This document shows, piece after piece, positions 23,801 to 32,053 of a DNA stretch of 64,000 bases; position 1 is the stretch's first letter, and the number at the start of each line of letters is the position of its first letter. A model generated the notes under the pieces. The model was not told the DNA's origin, ran no database searches, and saw nothing but the letters and a program-made list of their open reading frames with translations. The DNA comes from Onthophagus taurus (Eukaryota; Arthropoda; Insecta; Coleoptera; Scarabaeidae), in contig NC_091973.1 of assembly GCF_036711975.1 (NCBI RefSeq), forward strand, positions 12,896,001 to 12,960,000, written 5' to 3'. A program made the position numbers and the translations under genes.

Positions 23801-24413
23801 TCATAATATCACGTTTTGGGCACATTTTGTTTTTTATCTCCAACATGCTCCAATATGACATTTGGCCCCTGAATATCACATATATGGGCGACAGAATTAT
23901 CGGAACCAAAAGTGATAGAAAGTTCAAACATGGCTCAGAACGGCATATAACGTCATAATATCACGTTTTGGGAACATTTTGTTTTTTGTCTCCAACATGC
24001 TCCAATATGACATTTGGCATCTGAATATCACAAATATGGTCAGCAGAATTATCGGAACCAAAAGTGATAGAAAGTTCAAACATGGCTCAGAACGGCATAT
24101 AACGTCATAATATCACGTTTTGGGAACATTTTGTTTTTTATCTCCAACATGCTCCAATATGACATTTGTCTCCTGAATATCACAAATAGGGTCAGCAGAA
24201 TTATCGGAACCAAAAGTGATAGAAAGTTCAAACATGGCTCAGAACGGCGTATAACGTCATAATATCACGTTTTGGGCACATTTTGTTTTTTATCTCCAAC
24301 ATGCTCCAACATGTCATTTGGCGCCTGAATATCACAAATATGGTCGGCAGAATTATCGGAACCAAAAGTGAGAGAAAGTTCAAACATGGCTCAGAACGAC
24401 GTATAACGTCATA
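17856..24413. repeat. ~152-bp satellite, block 3, with higher-order repeats
   Basis: About 43 monomers. Two higher-order periods are visible. Variant monomers at about 19620-20060 recur at 20685-21120 (about 1064 bp, seven monomers). A six-monomer set spanning about 21650-22560 recurs about 909 bp later, marked by TGTCACTTGGTGCC, ATGCCTCAGAACGG and CAACATACTCC. The block ends at the GTCATA target site of the Polinton (24408-24413). Confidence 0.93.
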
Positions 24414-24937
24414 AGTAGGTATAAAACAAGGCTATCTCTGACGTCAGAGGTAGCCGTAGTCAAGGACACCCTTCCCCCTCCACCTCCCCGGCTTTCAGCC
24501 GACAAGGTTGCCCTCTAGCGGCGGGTAGCTGAACTACACGCACGTCATCGACGCCGCCGCCGTCGCCGCCGCCGCCGCCGCCGCCGCCGTACCGACGCCG
24601 CTGGCGCGCGGGTTCGCGGTGCCGGATGGGCTGGTGCCGCGCGGAACGGGTTGGGCGGGTGCTGGGCGGTTGGTTGCCATACTAAATTTTTTGTTTATAT
24701 AAATATAAACAACTGACGTCGTTGACCGCAAAGATTGTGTTATTGCATAATAAGGAACTGTTGCGGTTACGCCAATGATAATAATAATCTACAAAGAATT
24801 TCCGACCGTTTGTTCGGATGCGGTGTCATTAAGTGAGACAAAAAAAATCGTTGGAGAGTAGTGTACGCATGCCTGAACATGAAGAAGGATTTTGTTTGTA
24901 GGATATTCACTGAATAAAGGAAAAAAAGAATTAGTTT
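24414..24937. repeat. Left terminal inverted repeat of the Polinton
   Basis: It aligns with the inverse of 40978-41467. There are interruptions: about 40 bp at 24482-24525 differ from the right side, and the GCC run is longer here. Homology stops at about 24937 after GAATTAGTTT. It contains a GC-rich short ORF. Confidence 0.9.
24534..24680 (-). CDS. Terminal-repeat ORF, Ala/Pro-rich, reading outward (left)
   Basis: From ATG at 24680 (MATNRPAPAQPVPRG...) 48 codons run toward the element end, with an eight-Ala stretch and a final SMTCV. A TATATAAATATAAAC sequence lies 20-40 bp upstream of the ATG. The right terminal repeat has the same ORF at 41242-41379; the two differ in length by nine bases in the GCC run, so the frame is kept. 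Sequence is very GC-rich against an AT-rich element. No family recognised; it could be a promoter-proximal noncoding tract that happens to be open. Confidence 0.35.
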   Translation of the reverse strand: MATNRPAPAQPVPRGTSPSGTANPRASGVGTAAAAAAAATAAASMTCV

Positions 24938-24969
24938 GTTGATTAACGTTCAATACGTCGGTAGTACAA

Positions 24970-25706
24970 TGGAACATGAAGCGTTGGAATCATCAAATTT
25001 TATAAGTAATTTGCTTATGGATTTCGAGCGACAAATAGCGGAAGAGTATGAATTAATAAATGAAAAGCGATATGATCTCCCTCATTCGTTGAGTATTGGT
25101 ACGGGTATCAGTTTAGCGCGCGGTGGATATCCTGTTGTGAAAATAGCTGCAAACAGTAAAAGAAAATGCATTCAATTGACATCGTACGAATGGGATAAAT
25201 TTTGGGAAATACATGAATCTAAGGCAGATCAACATTTACTTCAAAGAAAAAAGTGTTCTTCATGTAGTGATGTAATCGAGCAAACTGATTGTAAAGAAGT
25301 GCAATTAAGCACTTACTTAAATATATTTTATGGTTGCAAAAACACTAACCTTAAAAATCATAGAAAAATTATAAGGATACAATCTCATGGAACGGAATTA
25401 GTACTTCATTCAACAAGTTATAAAAATCTTAAGCAACTTCGTGAAATAATTACTATGCGATTACAAAGACTACATTTGATGAATTTCCCTATATATTACA
25501 CTAATTTAATACAATCTATCCTAACCAATCAATTTCAAGGCGAGAGTATGGCGGACTATATAAAAAGAATGTCAAGTCTTACTCCCTCACTCACTCCTTT
25601 TGAGGAATTGGAGTATCGAGAGTGTGCGCTCGAGATAATTAAGCTAATTCCGGATCAAATAAAGTCTGCTATAGGTGCTTTGAAAGCGGGTGATGTTTTC
25701 AAATGA
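24970..25706 (+). CDS. Polinton protein of unknown function 1
   Basis: The frame is open from 24936; the likely start is the ATG at 24970 (MEHEALESSNF), right after the left inverted repeat. About 245 aa. A motif near residues 55-85 (a glycine-rich turn, then KCIQLTSYEWDKFWEIHE) faintly resembles the beta-ridge of PC4-type single-strand DNA-binding proteins, where ISL.PEQW is typical; this is a guess. It ends in a TGA at 25704-25706, where the next ORF begins in another frame with a 17-nt overlap. The two may be one gene with a 1-bp slip in TTTT at about 25694-25697. Confidence 0.65.
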
Positions 25707-25932
25707 AGACTTCGTCTATATCATAGATAAGAAACATAATTTTGTAACATGTAAGGAATTGGAGAGCATTTGGTGTAAACTTTCACCAGAGAAGCAAGAA
25801 AAATTGAAATATCATTTACCCTGTTACAAACATTATAATGTTGGTGGTGGGGGTGATGAAATAGACGGACCTCCAATCTCTATAACAAAGTGTAGTGTAT
25901 GTGTTGAGAAGTGTGATATATGCACATATTAA
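25690..25932 (+). CDS. Small Cys-containing Polinton ORF, possibly the end of the preceding gene
   Basis: The 80-aa frame has a Leu/Lys-rich helix-like region around CKELESIWCKLSPEKQEKLK and a C-terminal Cys cluster (CSVCVEKCDICTY). It begins inside the end of the upstream ORF. Its first residues (SNEDFVYIIDKKHNFVTC) read as a continuation of the upstream protein if one T were absent. No known family recognised. Confidence 0.45.
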   Translation: MMFSNEDFVYIIDKKHNFVTCKELESIWCKLSPEKQEKLKYHLPCYKHYNVGGGGDEIDGPPISITKCSVCVEKCDICTY

Positions 25933-25960
25933 TTGTTTGAACGTTGTCGCGAGAAGAATA

Positions 25961-26386
25961 ATGAATTTCACCATATTTTACACAGTAATGCAAAGTACAC
26001 TACTCATCAAAGCACCTCAAACTACAAAAGAGGTATCAATTAGTTTCGATCCGGATTACACAAGAAAAGATCTAGATATAAAGTGGTTACCCATGAAGCA
26101 GATGATGGAGGAAGATGTATTTTCTATTATACCAAATTGTTCGCGTGAATCCATTATTACATTTAAAGCCAAATTCACTTTGGAAGATAATAGTATTATA
26201 ACCAGTAAATGGATTTCGGTATTATACGATATAGATTTAATTTCAATATGTTATAATAATATTGCGATAGTTATATTTGCTTCAATAATAATATTAATAG
26301 GAATTACATATAGTTGCATACTTTTATTTAATAATATTTATGAAAGTTGTATACAATTTGGTGTGATAATATTAAGCTGTGTATAA
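25961..26386 (+). CDS. Polinton membrane protein of unknown function
   Basis: The frame is open from 25895, but the ATG at 25961 (MNFTIFYTV) gives a product of 141 aa that starts hydrophobic. The middle has alternating beta-like segments (VSISFDPDYTRKDLDIKW). Residues about 97-125 hold a strong membrane helix (IAIVIFASIIILIGITYSCI), followed by another hydrophobic tail. It may sit in a virion or host membrane. It converges with the integrase gene, with about 60 bp between the stops containing AATAAA-like signals. Confidence 0.55.
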   Translation: MNFTIFYTVMQSTLLIKAPQTTKEVSISFDPDYTRKDLDIKWLPMKQMMEEDVFSIIPNCSRESIITFKAKFTLEDNSIITSKWISVLYDIDLISICYNNIAIVIFASIIILIGITYSCILLFNNIYESCIQFGVIILSCV

Positions 26387-26450
26387 AAAGTAGGATAAAT
26401 AAAGAACTTGATGAAAATTATCATATTTTATTTTATTGTTTTCGATTTAA

Positions 26451-27366
26451 TTACACAACATCATTTTTATTAATCCAGCTATTATGTGAAGAAGGAAACC
26501 CTAACCATTTAACGTAGGCTTTATTTTTCGATCGTTTAAGTATTCGTTCAATAAGATACACGTCCTTGAAATTAGTAGCTTGAAGTTCATGTTCATAAAA
26601 AGCACCCAAAATGGGATTATTTTCCATATCATTAAGCAGATAAGTAGGAGGATTTGTCATTTGAACTTTTCTTATTTTAAATAATTCCATACTCCAATTA
26701 GCTGTATACCCTTTTTCAAATAAAGATTTATGTTTACTAATACGAACCACCTGACCTACAATAAATTTCCCCACCCCAGCAATCTTTAGTTGAGTATATG
26801 CGCTATTTAACACTCGATCTACGTTTTCCCTGTTAACTTTAGAAGGAGCTAGACCTATGGTTCGATGCTTTGTATTGTTGTAGTGCTTAGTCACGTCTTG
26901 AAGTATATTAATCCAAACTTGGTTGCCCCTATACAGAAACGTTTTCTGTAATTTTTCTTTGAGCGTTCTAATGACTCGTTCAGCCATTGCTGCTTTCATG
27001 GTGGTAAATGTGGAATAATGGTTTATGTTATGTTTATCAAGCAATTTTTTTAGTTCTACATTATAGAATTCTTTTCCTGCATCAGTTTGAAAATTTTTCG
27101 GAATCCTTTTATCTTCAGAAAAAATGCTGCTTAATGCTATTCGCACATCTTTACCTGTCTTAGTCTTTAAAGCTCTAGTCCAGAGATATTTTGAAAAACA
27201 ATCAACAACAATCAATATATATTTATGGTTCTTATTGCTCTTAGCATGTGCTGACATGTCAATCCATGTCTAATCCTTTAACAATTGTTCGTCGTCTTAG
27301 AAAACGTTTCCTGGATGGTTTATGTAACTCTTCGATTATTTGCTTTCTTATGTCGATCTCATTCAT
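26451..27366 (-). pseudogene. int: Polinton integrase (RVE family, chromodomain) with N-terminal frameshift
   Basis: The main frame (26451-27257) has the retroviral-type integrase core, with catalytic D19 (VVDCFSKY), D59 (QTDAGKEF) and E93 (AMAERVIRTL) counted in that frame. A C-terminal chromodomain ends it (VYLIERILKR...YVKWLGF...SW). An upstream segment from ATG 27366 reads MNEIDIRKQIIEELHKPSRK..., the expected N-terminal linker, but runs into a TGA near 27257-27270; the core continues in another frame. So there is a frameshift, and a few expected codons also look missing at the joint. It would insert the element and create the 6-bp duplication. Confidence 0.9.
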
Positions 27367-27443
27367 GTTAATACAATAAAAGTACTTAATATAATGATAA
27401 TTTTGTTAAATAAGCAGCCTTTTTTATTCGATTAGGTTATATT

Positions 27444-28034
27444 TCAATTAATATAAATTATTAAATTAAGTTCGGTAGCTATGAGTGAAAAAGATTTTTC
27501 CATGCGTAATTTTAATTCATTGGTTGTATTTGAAATATTTTTAAGTTCATAGGCTACGTCTGATATTTTCGAAATAACATCAAGCATTTTATCATCCTGT
27601 TTATCTTTTATATATTCTTGAATAGAGATTTCGCTATCTTTCAAATTCTGCTTCAATGTATTCGTTAGATTCGAAATAGTCTTTCCCATATCTAATTTTA
27701 ATTGATTATGTTTTTCTGTTAACTCATTTATTTTCACAATTTCTTCATTGAGAAAATCAGTAGCTTTATTTAAATCACGAAAACCATTATCGTATATACG
27801 AAATACGTTATTGCAACGGGAAATCTCGCTTTTAAGACGATAATTTACTTTTCGAGCAAGTTTATCAACATAATCTTTTGTTGCAACATCATTCTCGTTA
27901 AGAGGATTGGATACATTACATATACGTTTGTTTTCTCCGTTTACATCTCCATCGTTCGTAATACCCATATGAAATCCTACATTGTGATATACAATTTGTA
28001 TAGTGTTTTCATGAAAGTTTCCGAATTTATCCAT
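27444..28034 (-). CDS. Fibre-like coiled-coil protein
   Basis: 196 aa. Residues about 28-58 hold RICNVSNPLNENDVATKDYV, the N-V-x-x-P-x-x-x-x-D-V/A-x-T-K-x-Y-V-D motif found in many tail-fibre and attachment proteins of phages and large DNA viruses. The rest is long amphipathic helix with Ile/Leu/Asn heptads (KINELTEKHNQLKLDMGK), suggesting a trimeric stalk. It lies directly downstream of the PX-like gene, one nucleotide apart, as part of a minus-strand cluster. A host-attachment or spike role is inference. Confidence 0.6.
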   Translation of the reverse strand: MDKFGNFHENTIQIVYHNVGFHMGITNDGDVNGENKRICNVSNPLNENDVATKDYVDKLARKVNYRLKSEISRCNNVFRIYDNGFRDLNKATDFLNEEIVKINELTEKHNQLKLDMGKTISNLTNTLKQNLKDSEISIQEYIKDKQDDKMLDVISKISDVAYELKNISNTTNELKLRMEKSFSLIATELNLIIYIN

Positions 28035-28035
28035 T

Positions 28036-29115
28036 TCAATAAATGATGTTTGCTTCTTTTAGTTCTTCTATTATAGATACAATTTCGTTATTATGAGATG
28101 TATTACCAGCTTGTTGAGAACTAACTAATAATCGCAGTCTATCTACAAGTTCATTTATATCATCAAAATATACGTATTGATAGGGTCTAGTATCTCCAGC
28201 TATTAAATTTAAAGATGAGGAGCTATGTCCGAATCCAATACGTGAACTGATTGCTGTTGCCGTCGACTTAGTTCTTTTACGAGAAGTGCGAGGCGTGCTG
28301 TCTCCTCCTTGACTATCAATCATCCGCTTTATAATGTTTCTATATTTAAATGATTTGTTACCCTTTATTTGCTCATTAGGATCATTATTACGTTTATGAG
28401 CATTTGTATCATTCAATATCTCTTGGTATTTATTCATATCATTTTCGCTATACTCCATAGGAATTTTTTTAAACAGCAATTCATATAGACCAGCAGTTCC
28501 TTTGTATTTCTTTTTAGTGGTATCAATAATTATATCGCCATTAGCATCAAACGTAACATTACTATTTCCAATGCTCCATGACTCAACGACCGGATCATGT
28601 ACAATACCAAATGTTGGATCATGAAAGTCTTCCTTCCCTGTTAATAAACCATGTATATACTTTCTAGGTAGTTCATGATATTGTTCAAGATATTCATTCG
28701 TTGATTCATGCGATATTTTCATTGGCTCCTCTTGTTTTCTTTCATCTGTTGAAGATAAGAAATATTCGGGTTCGTACGTGAATATTTCATCGCTCGCTTG
28801 AAGAGGTGAAATTGTCGGTTGAGTTTTATTTTGATTCAACGGTTCTGTTTTAAGTGGTAGCGGCTTAACGTCCTTCGTTTCAGTTTGCTCCGTTTTAGGA
28901 TGTTTTTTAAGCGTTTCAATTAACGTATCCAGAGGTTTAACTATTGGTTTATTGATACGTTCTAATTCTTTTTCTTGTCCTTCTTTACCAACTTTAATGG
29001 CTAAATATTTACGCCGAATAGCATCGCTGAGATGAATTATATCTGAATTCAATTTATCAGATTTTTTTGTTTTTAATGTCCTTTTAGGATGTAGCCGTTT
29101 CGTAGGTTTTTCCAT
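28036..29115 (-). CDS. Conserved Polinton PX-like protein
   Basis: 359 aa. The first ~130 residues are polar, Lys/Pro-rich and likely disordered. The conserved part is about 165-265, with YKGTAGLYELLFKK, then YSENDMNKYQEIL, TNAHKRN and a basic GNKSFKYRNIIKRM. This signature recurs in hypothetical proteins of arthropod Polintons (the PX type of early descriptions). A Ser/Arg-rich tract (RKRTKSTATAISSR) follows and the C terminus may be coiled coil. Function is not known. It sits between ATPase and the fibre-like gene on the same strand. Confidence 0.75.
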   Translation of the reverse strand: MEKPTKRLHPKRTLKTKKSDKLNSDIIHLSDAIRRKYLAIKVGKEGQEKELERINKPIVKPLDTLIETLKKHPKTEQTETKDVKPLPLKTEPLNQNKTQPTISPLQASDEIFTYEPEYFLSSTDERKQEEPMKISHESTNEYLEQYHELPRKYIHGLLTGKEDFHDPTFGIVHDPVVESWSIGNSNVTFDANGDIIIDTTKKKYKGTAGLYELLFKKIPMEYSENDMNKYQEILNDTNAHKRNNDPNEQIKGNKSFKYRNIIKRMIDSQGGDSTPRTSRKRTKSTATAISSRIGFGHSSSSLNLIAGDTRPYQYVYFDDINELVDRLRLLVSSQQAGNTSHNNEIVSIIEELKEANIIY

Positions 29116-29136
29116 GACTACACGAGCTATTTTTAT

Positions 29137-29832
29137 TTATAACAATATATACTCATCGAATTTGAATTTATAGCGTCCGTCTTTTATATCTCTATCTTTA
29201 TCGATAACGAGAAATCCTTATTTATTTTTCCAGCATAGATTACACATGGAATGAAAATCTTCAAATCTCATATCCGGATCAACGTGATTAAGGAATACAT
29301 GTTTAAGATTGCAGGCGTCTTGTTTAAATAAAATCATTAAATTAACATTATCTCGAATTAATTGTTTAGGTACCTTGGAATACGATTGAGCTAAATAAAA
29401 ACTATCAACAGAGTTATGTCTCCCCATGGAATAGAACTGTTGAATTATTTTCTGGTTGCTAAGGGAAACATCATCGAAAATAAAGACTGAATTAGGTAAC
29501 GCCTTATTCGGTTCAATTACTTCATCATTCTCTTTATAGGGAAAGTATCTTACGCCTTTCACTGCATTTAAAATATGTTCCAAAAACTTATACTTTGGTT
29601 GATATAGCGATTTTGAATAAACGTATACATTTTCAAACTTTAAACCATTAGGATCGAAAAGAAGGGATAGCATTACATTAGTTTTTCCACAATTACTAGG
29701 TCCTGCTATTATCGCTCGTATAGTGTTCGGTAACTGTTCTCCGTGACGTCTAGCTAACAACGAATTTTTTACTACTACTCGATCATCGATGTCGTGTACT
29801 TCAATTTGGTTTTTTACTTTTATAAGGCGCAT
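29137..29832 (-). pseudogene. A32/FtsK-HerA-type DNA-packaging ATPase with in-frame stop
   Basis: From ATG 29832 the protein begins MRLIKVKNQIEVHD. Walker A is GPSNCGKT (residues 44-51) and Walker B VFIFDD (116-121), followed by the Q-S-Y sensor-like region and the C-terminal H..D...DF block. A TAA at 29218-29220 ends the frame at 204 residues, but the same frame stays open for 26 more codons with residues typical of the family's C terminus, stopping at 29137-29139. Family members run to about 230 residues, so this is a nonsense mutation removing the last ~11%. Residual function is possible. It diverges from the phospholipase gene, with about 50 bp between. Confidence 0.93.
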
Positions 29833-29880
29833 CTTTATATGGCTACATGAGCTTAGTCACTAGTTGCAGAATAAGAGAAA

Positions 29881-30798
29881 ATGAAATTTATATATGCGTA
29901 TTACGGTGTTCTTCATGTTAGTATAATGACTAGAGACATCGAGGGAGGAGGTGTATTTAATTCCTTTATAAACAAATTACCAATAGAATTACACATTCCG
30001 GGTTATCAGTATTGCGGTCCCGGTACAAAACTCGCCAAGCGATTAACTCGTGGAGATCCCGGAATTAATTCTCTTGATAAAGCTTGCAAAAAACACGATA
30101 TCGCCTATTCGCAGAATAAAGATTTACATACACGACACGAAGCCGATAAGATATTAGAAGAGAAAGCGTGGAATAGGGTACTAGATAAAAATTCAAGTGT
30201 TGGAGAAAAAATAAGCGCTTGGCTTGTAACTAGCGGTATGAAAACGAAAAGGAAATTAGGATTAGGTATGAAGGAGTATAAACGAAGAAGGAGAGGGCTA
30301 CATAAAAATGGAGGCTCTGTTGCTTTTAATTCAAACGTATTGAAACCAATCAAAATTAAATTAAAATCGAAAAATTTGTCTAATGAAAATTTAAATAAGT
30401 ATGCGAAATATGCATTGGGTATAGCAAAAAAGACGGTAAAAAATGTTGGTGGTAAGAAAAAGATCCGCACACCTCGTATTATAGCAATTCCCTCCGTCAA
30501 TGGTAGTGGTATCGCTAGTAAATCAGGAGGTTTTCTACCATTTCTCGTACCTTTATTTGCTGGTTTGTCGGCCGCCGGTGCACTCGCATCCGGTGTAAGC
30601 AATGTCGTCAAAGCAGTAAAAGATGTGAGAGCAGCTAAAGAAAAATTTATCGAAGACCGACGGCATAACAAGGAAATGGAAGCGATAGCAATCGGAAAAC
30701 AAAAATCCGGTCAAGGTCTTTTTCTAAAACCATATCGCAAAGGATTGGGTTTATTTTTAGGAAACAAAAAATCAAAAAACTCTCGCAGACGCCCTTAA
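29881..30798 (+). CDS. Virion protein with parvovirus-type phospholipase A2 domain
   Basis: 305 aa; the ATG at 29926 (MTRDIEGGGVF) is an equally likely start. The N-terminal domain has the phospholipase A2 calcium loop YCGPGT (44-49) and the catalytic helix LDKACKKHDIAY with the His-Asp pair (72-73). Such domains open membranes during entry in parvoviruses and occur in arthropod Polintons and adintoviruses. Then comes a long Lys/Arg-rich region and, at about 218-245, a Gly/Ala/Leu-rich segment (GGFLPFLVPLFAGLSAAGAL) like the membrane-active or core peptides of adenoviruses. The C terminus is strongly basic. It is the first gene of the plus-strand capsid cluster. Confidence 0.88.
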   Translation: MKFIYAYYGVLHVSIMTRDIEGGGVFNSFINKLPIELHIPGYQYCGPGTKLAKRLTRGDPGINSLDKACKKHDIAYSQNKDLHTRHEADKILEEKAWNRVLDKNSSVGEKISAWLVTSGMKTKRKLGLGMKEYKRRRRGLHKNGGSVAFNSNVLKPIKIKLKSKNLSNENLNKYAKYALGIAKKTVKNVGGKKKIRTPRIIAIPSVNGSGIASKSGGFLPFLVPLFAGLSAAGALASGVSNVVKAVKDVRAAKEKFIEDRRHNKEMEAIAIGKQKSGQGLFLKPYRKGLGLFLGNKKSKNSRRRP

Positions 30799-30812
30799 CG
30801 GATGATATTATT

Positions 30813-31139
30813 ATGCGTTATGGGCGAGAAAACATACCTAATTTTAGAGGAGTGTACATGCGTCATACATTACCTAAAAAACCGCTTAAAAAGGAATGTG
30901 CAGTAGTTAATTTAGATTCAATTCAAGGATCTGGCACGCATTGGGTTGCATATTATAAGAATAATAATTTAGTGCAATATTTTGATAGTTTTGGTAACCT
31001 AACGCCTCCTAAAGAACTTCTAAATTACTTTGGACCCAATACAAAACTATTTTATAATCATAAGAGATATCAAAAATTTAATGCAGTCAACTGTGGACAT
31101 TTATGTTTAGATTTTTTAGAGAAAGTACATTTAAAATAA
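30813..31139 (+). CDS. Adenain-like cysteine protease
   Basis: 108 aa. The catalytic pattern is His43 in GTHWVAYY, Asp58 in YFDSFG, Gln87 and Cys94 in NCGHLCLDFL, as in adenovirus and Polinton maturation proteases. The frame is open a few codons before the ATG at 30813, so the N terminus is slightly uncertain. The stop of the upstream gene is 14 nt before it. Expected role is cleavage of capsid precursors. It is at the short end of the family. Confidence 0.9.
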   Translation: MRYGRENIPNFRGVYMRHTLPKKPLKKECAVVNLDSIQGSGTHWVAYYKNNNLVQYFDSFGNLTPPKELLNYFGPNTKLFYNHKRYQKFNAVNCGHLCLDFLEKVHLK

Positions 31140-31163
31140 GACCGTGATGAATGATCATTAGTC

Positions 31164-31880
31164 ATGTCTTGTACATTCACGTTGCAAGGCAGGAAGAATA
31201 TCCTTTCAGCCGATTATTATCCTCCTCTAGAATTGGAGGAAACATCGGAGTACGCATTAGGCTTGATAGGTCTATTTACGTACAATAGTATTCCAAATAT
31301 CGAGACGGGATGTAATAAAATATACTATGGAGGTAAAGGAGAATTTATCGAAATACCTACAGGTTCATATGAAATAAAAAACATAAATGATTACGTGCGA
31401 GAACAATTACTTAAAAAGACTAATAAACAGGATACGGATGAAGATCCTTTTATTAGCATTAAACCGAACCATAATACGTTGAAGTGTGTAATTATTTCTA
31501 AAACGGAAATAGATTTTACTAAATCAGATAGCATTGGATCAATGTTGGGCTTTAGCAGTAAAATAATAAAACCGGGAGTAATGAGCGAGTCTGATCAACC
31601 AATACAAATAATCAGAGAATCAAGTATACGCCTCGAGTGCAATTTCATAACGAGTGCTTTTTACGATAACGAGAGATCGCACACCTTGTTCGAATTTTCA
31701 CCTCAAGTTGCTCCAGGTTATGCTATAAATATAGAACCAAAAAACATTGTTTATTTACCTATAAGCAGTCGTAGAACGATCAGCAACATAACCTTGTCTA
31801 TTATCGATCAAAACGGTAAACCTGTGAATTTTCGCGGTGAGGAAATAGTTGTTAGACTTGAATTGAAGCGAATTTTATAA
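31164..31880 (+). CDS. Minor capsid (penton-type, single jelly roll) protein
   Basis: 238 aa, starting MSCTFTLQGRKNILSADYYP. The order of genes (protease, this, major capsid) and the beta-rich sequence, with ALGLIGLFTYNSIPNI near the start and IEPKNIVYLP near the end, fit the penton-like minor capsid protein of Polintons, which occupies fivefold vertices. Gaps to neighbours are small (24 nt upstream, 8 nt downstream). Open and apparently intact. Confidence 0.85.
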   Translation: MSCTFTLQGRKNILSADYYPPLELEETSEYALGLIGLFTYNSIPNIETGCNKIYYGGKGEFIEIPTGSYEIKNINDYVREQLLKKTNKQDTDEDPFISIKPNHNTLKCVIISKTEIDFTKSDSIGSMLGFSSKIIKPGVMSESDQPIQIIRESSIRLECNFITSAFYDNERSHTLFEFSPQVAPGYAINIEPKNIVYLPISSRRTISNITLSIIDQNGKPVNFRGEEIVVRLELKRIL

Positions 31881-31888
31881 AAAAGAAA

Positions 31889-32053
31889 ATGGGATTAGTA
31901 TTCAATTCATCATCTTGCGGATATAAAAACGTGATAAAACATCGTGGAACTATAATTGGTGCCGGGTTGTCTACCAAACAACATCAACGTTTAACCAACG
32001 AAAATAAATTGTTTTTAAAATCGCTTGGATTTAAAATTAAAGCCCAAAAATGA
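31889..32053 (+). CDS. Small basic protein between the capsid genes
   Basis: 54 aa from ATG 31889 (MGLVFNSSSCGYKNVIKHRG) to TGA 32051-32053. The stop overlaps the major-capsid ATG as ATGA. A Gly/Leu segment (IIGAGLSTKQHQR) is followed by LTNENKLFLKSLGFK. A short ORF ending in an LT.ENK.FLKSLG-like motif is, as I recall, common before the major capsid gene in arthropod Polintons. Role unknown; a capsid cement or core peptide is possible. Confidence 0.7.
   Translation: MGLVFNSSSCGYKNVIKHRGTIIGAGLSTKQHQRLTNENKLFLKSLGFKIKAQK

Noticed and set aside
30105-30671. 188-codon minus frame opposite the phospholipase gene
   Set aside because: Shadow frame of a well-supported gene on the other strand.
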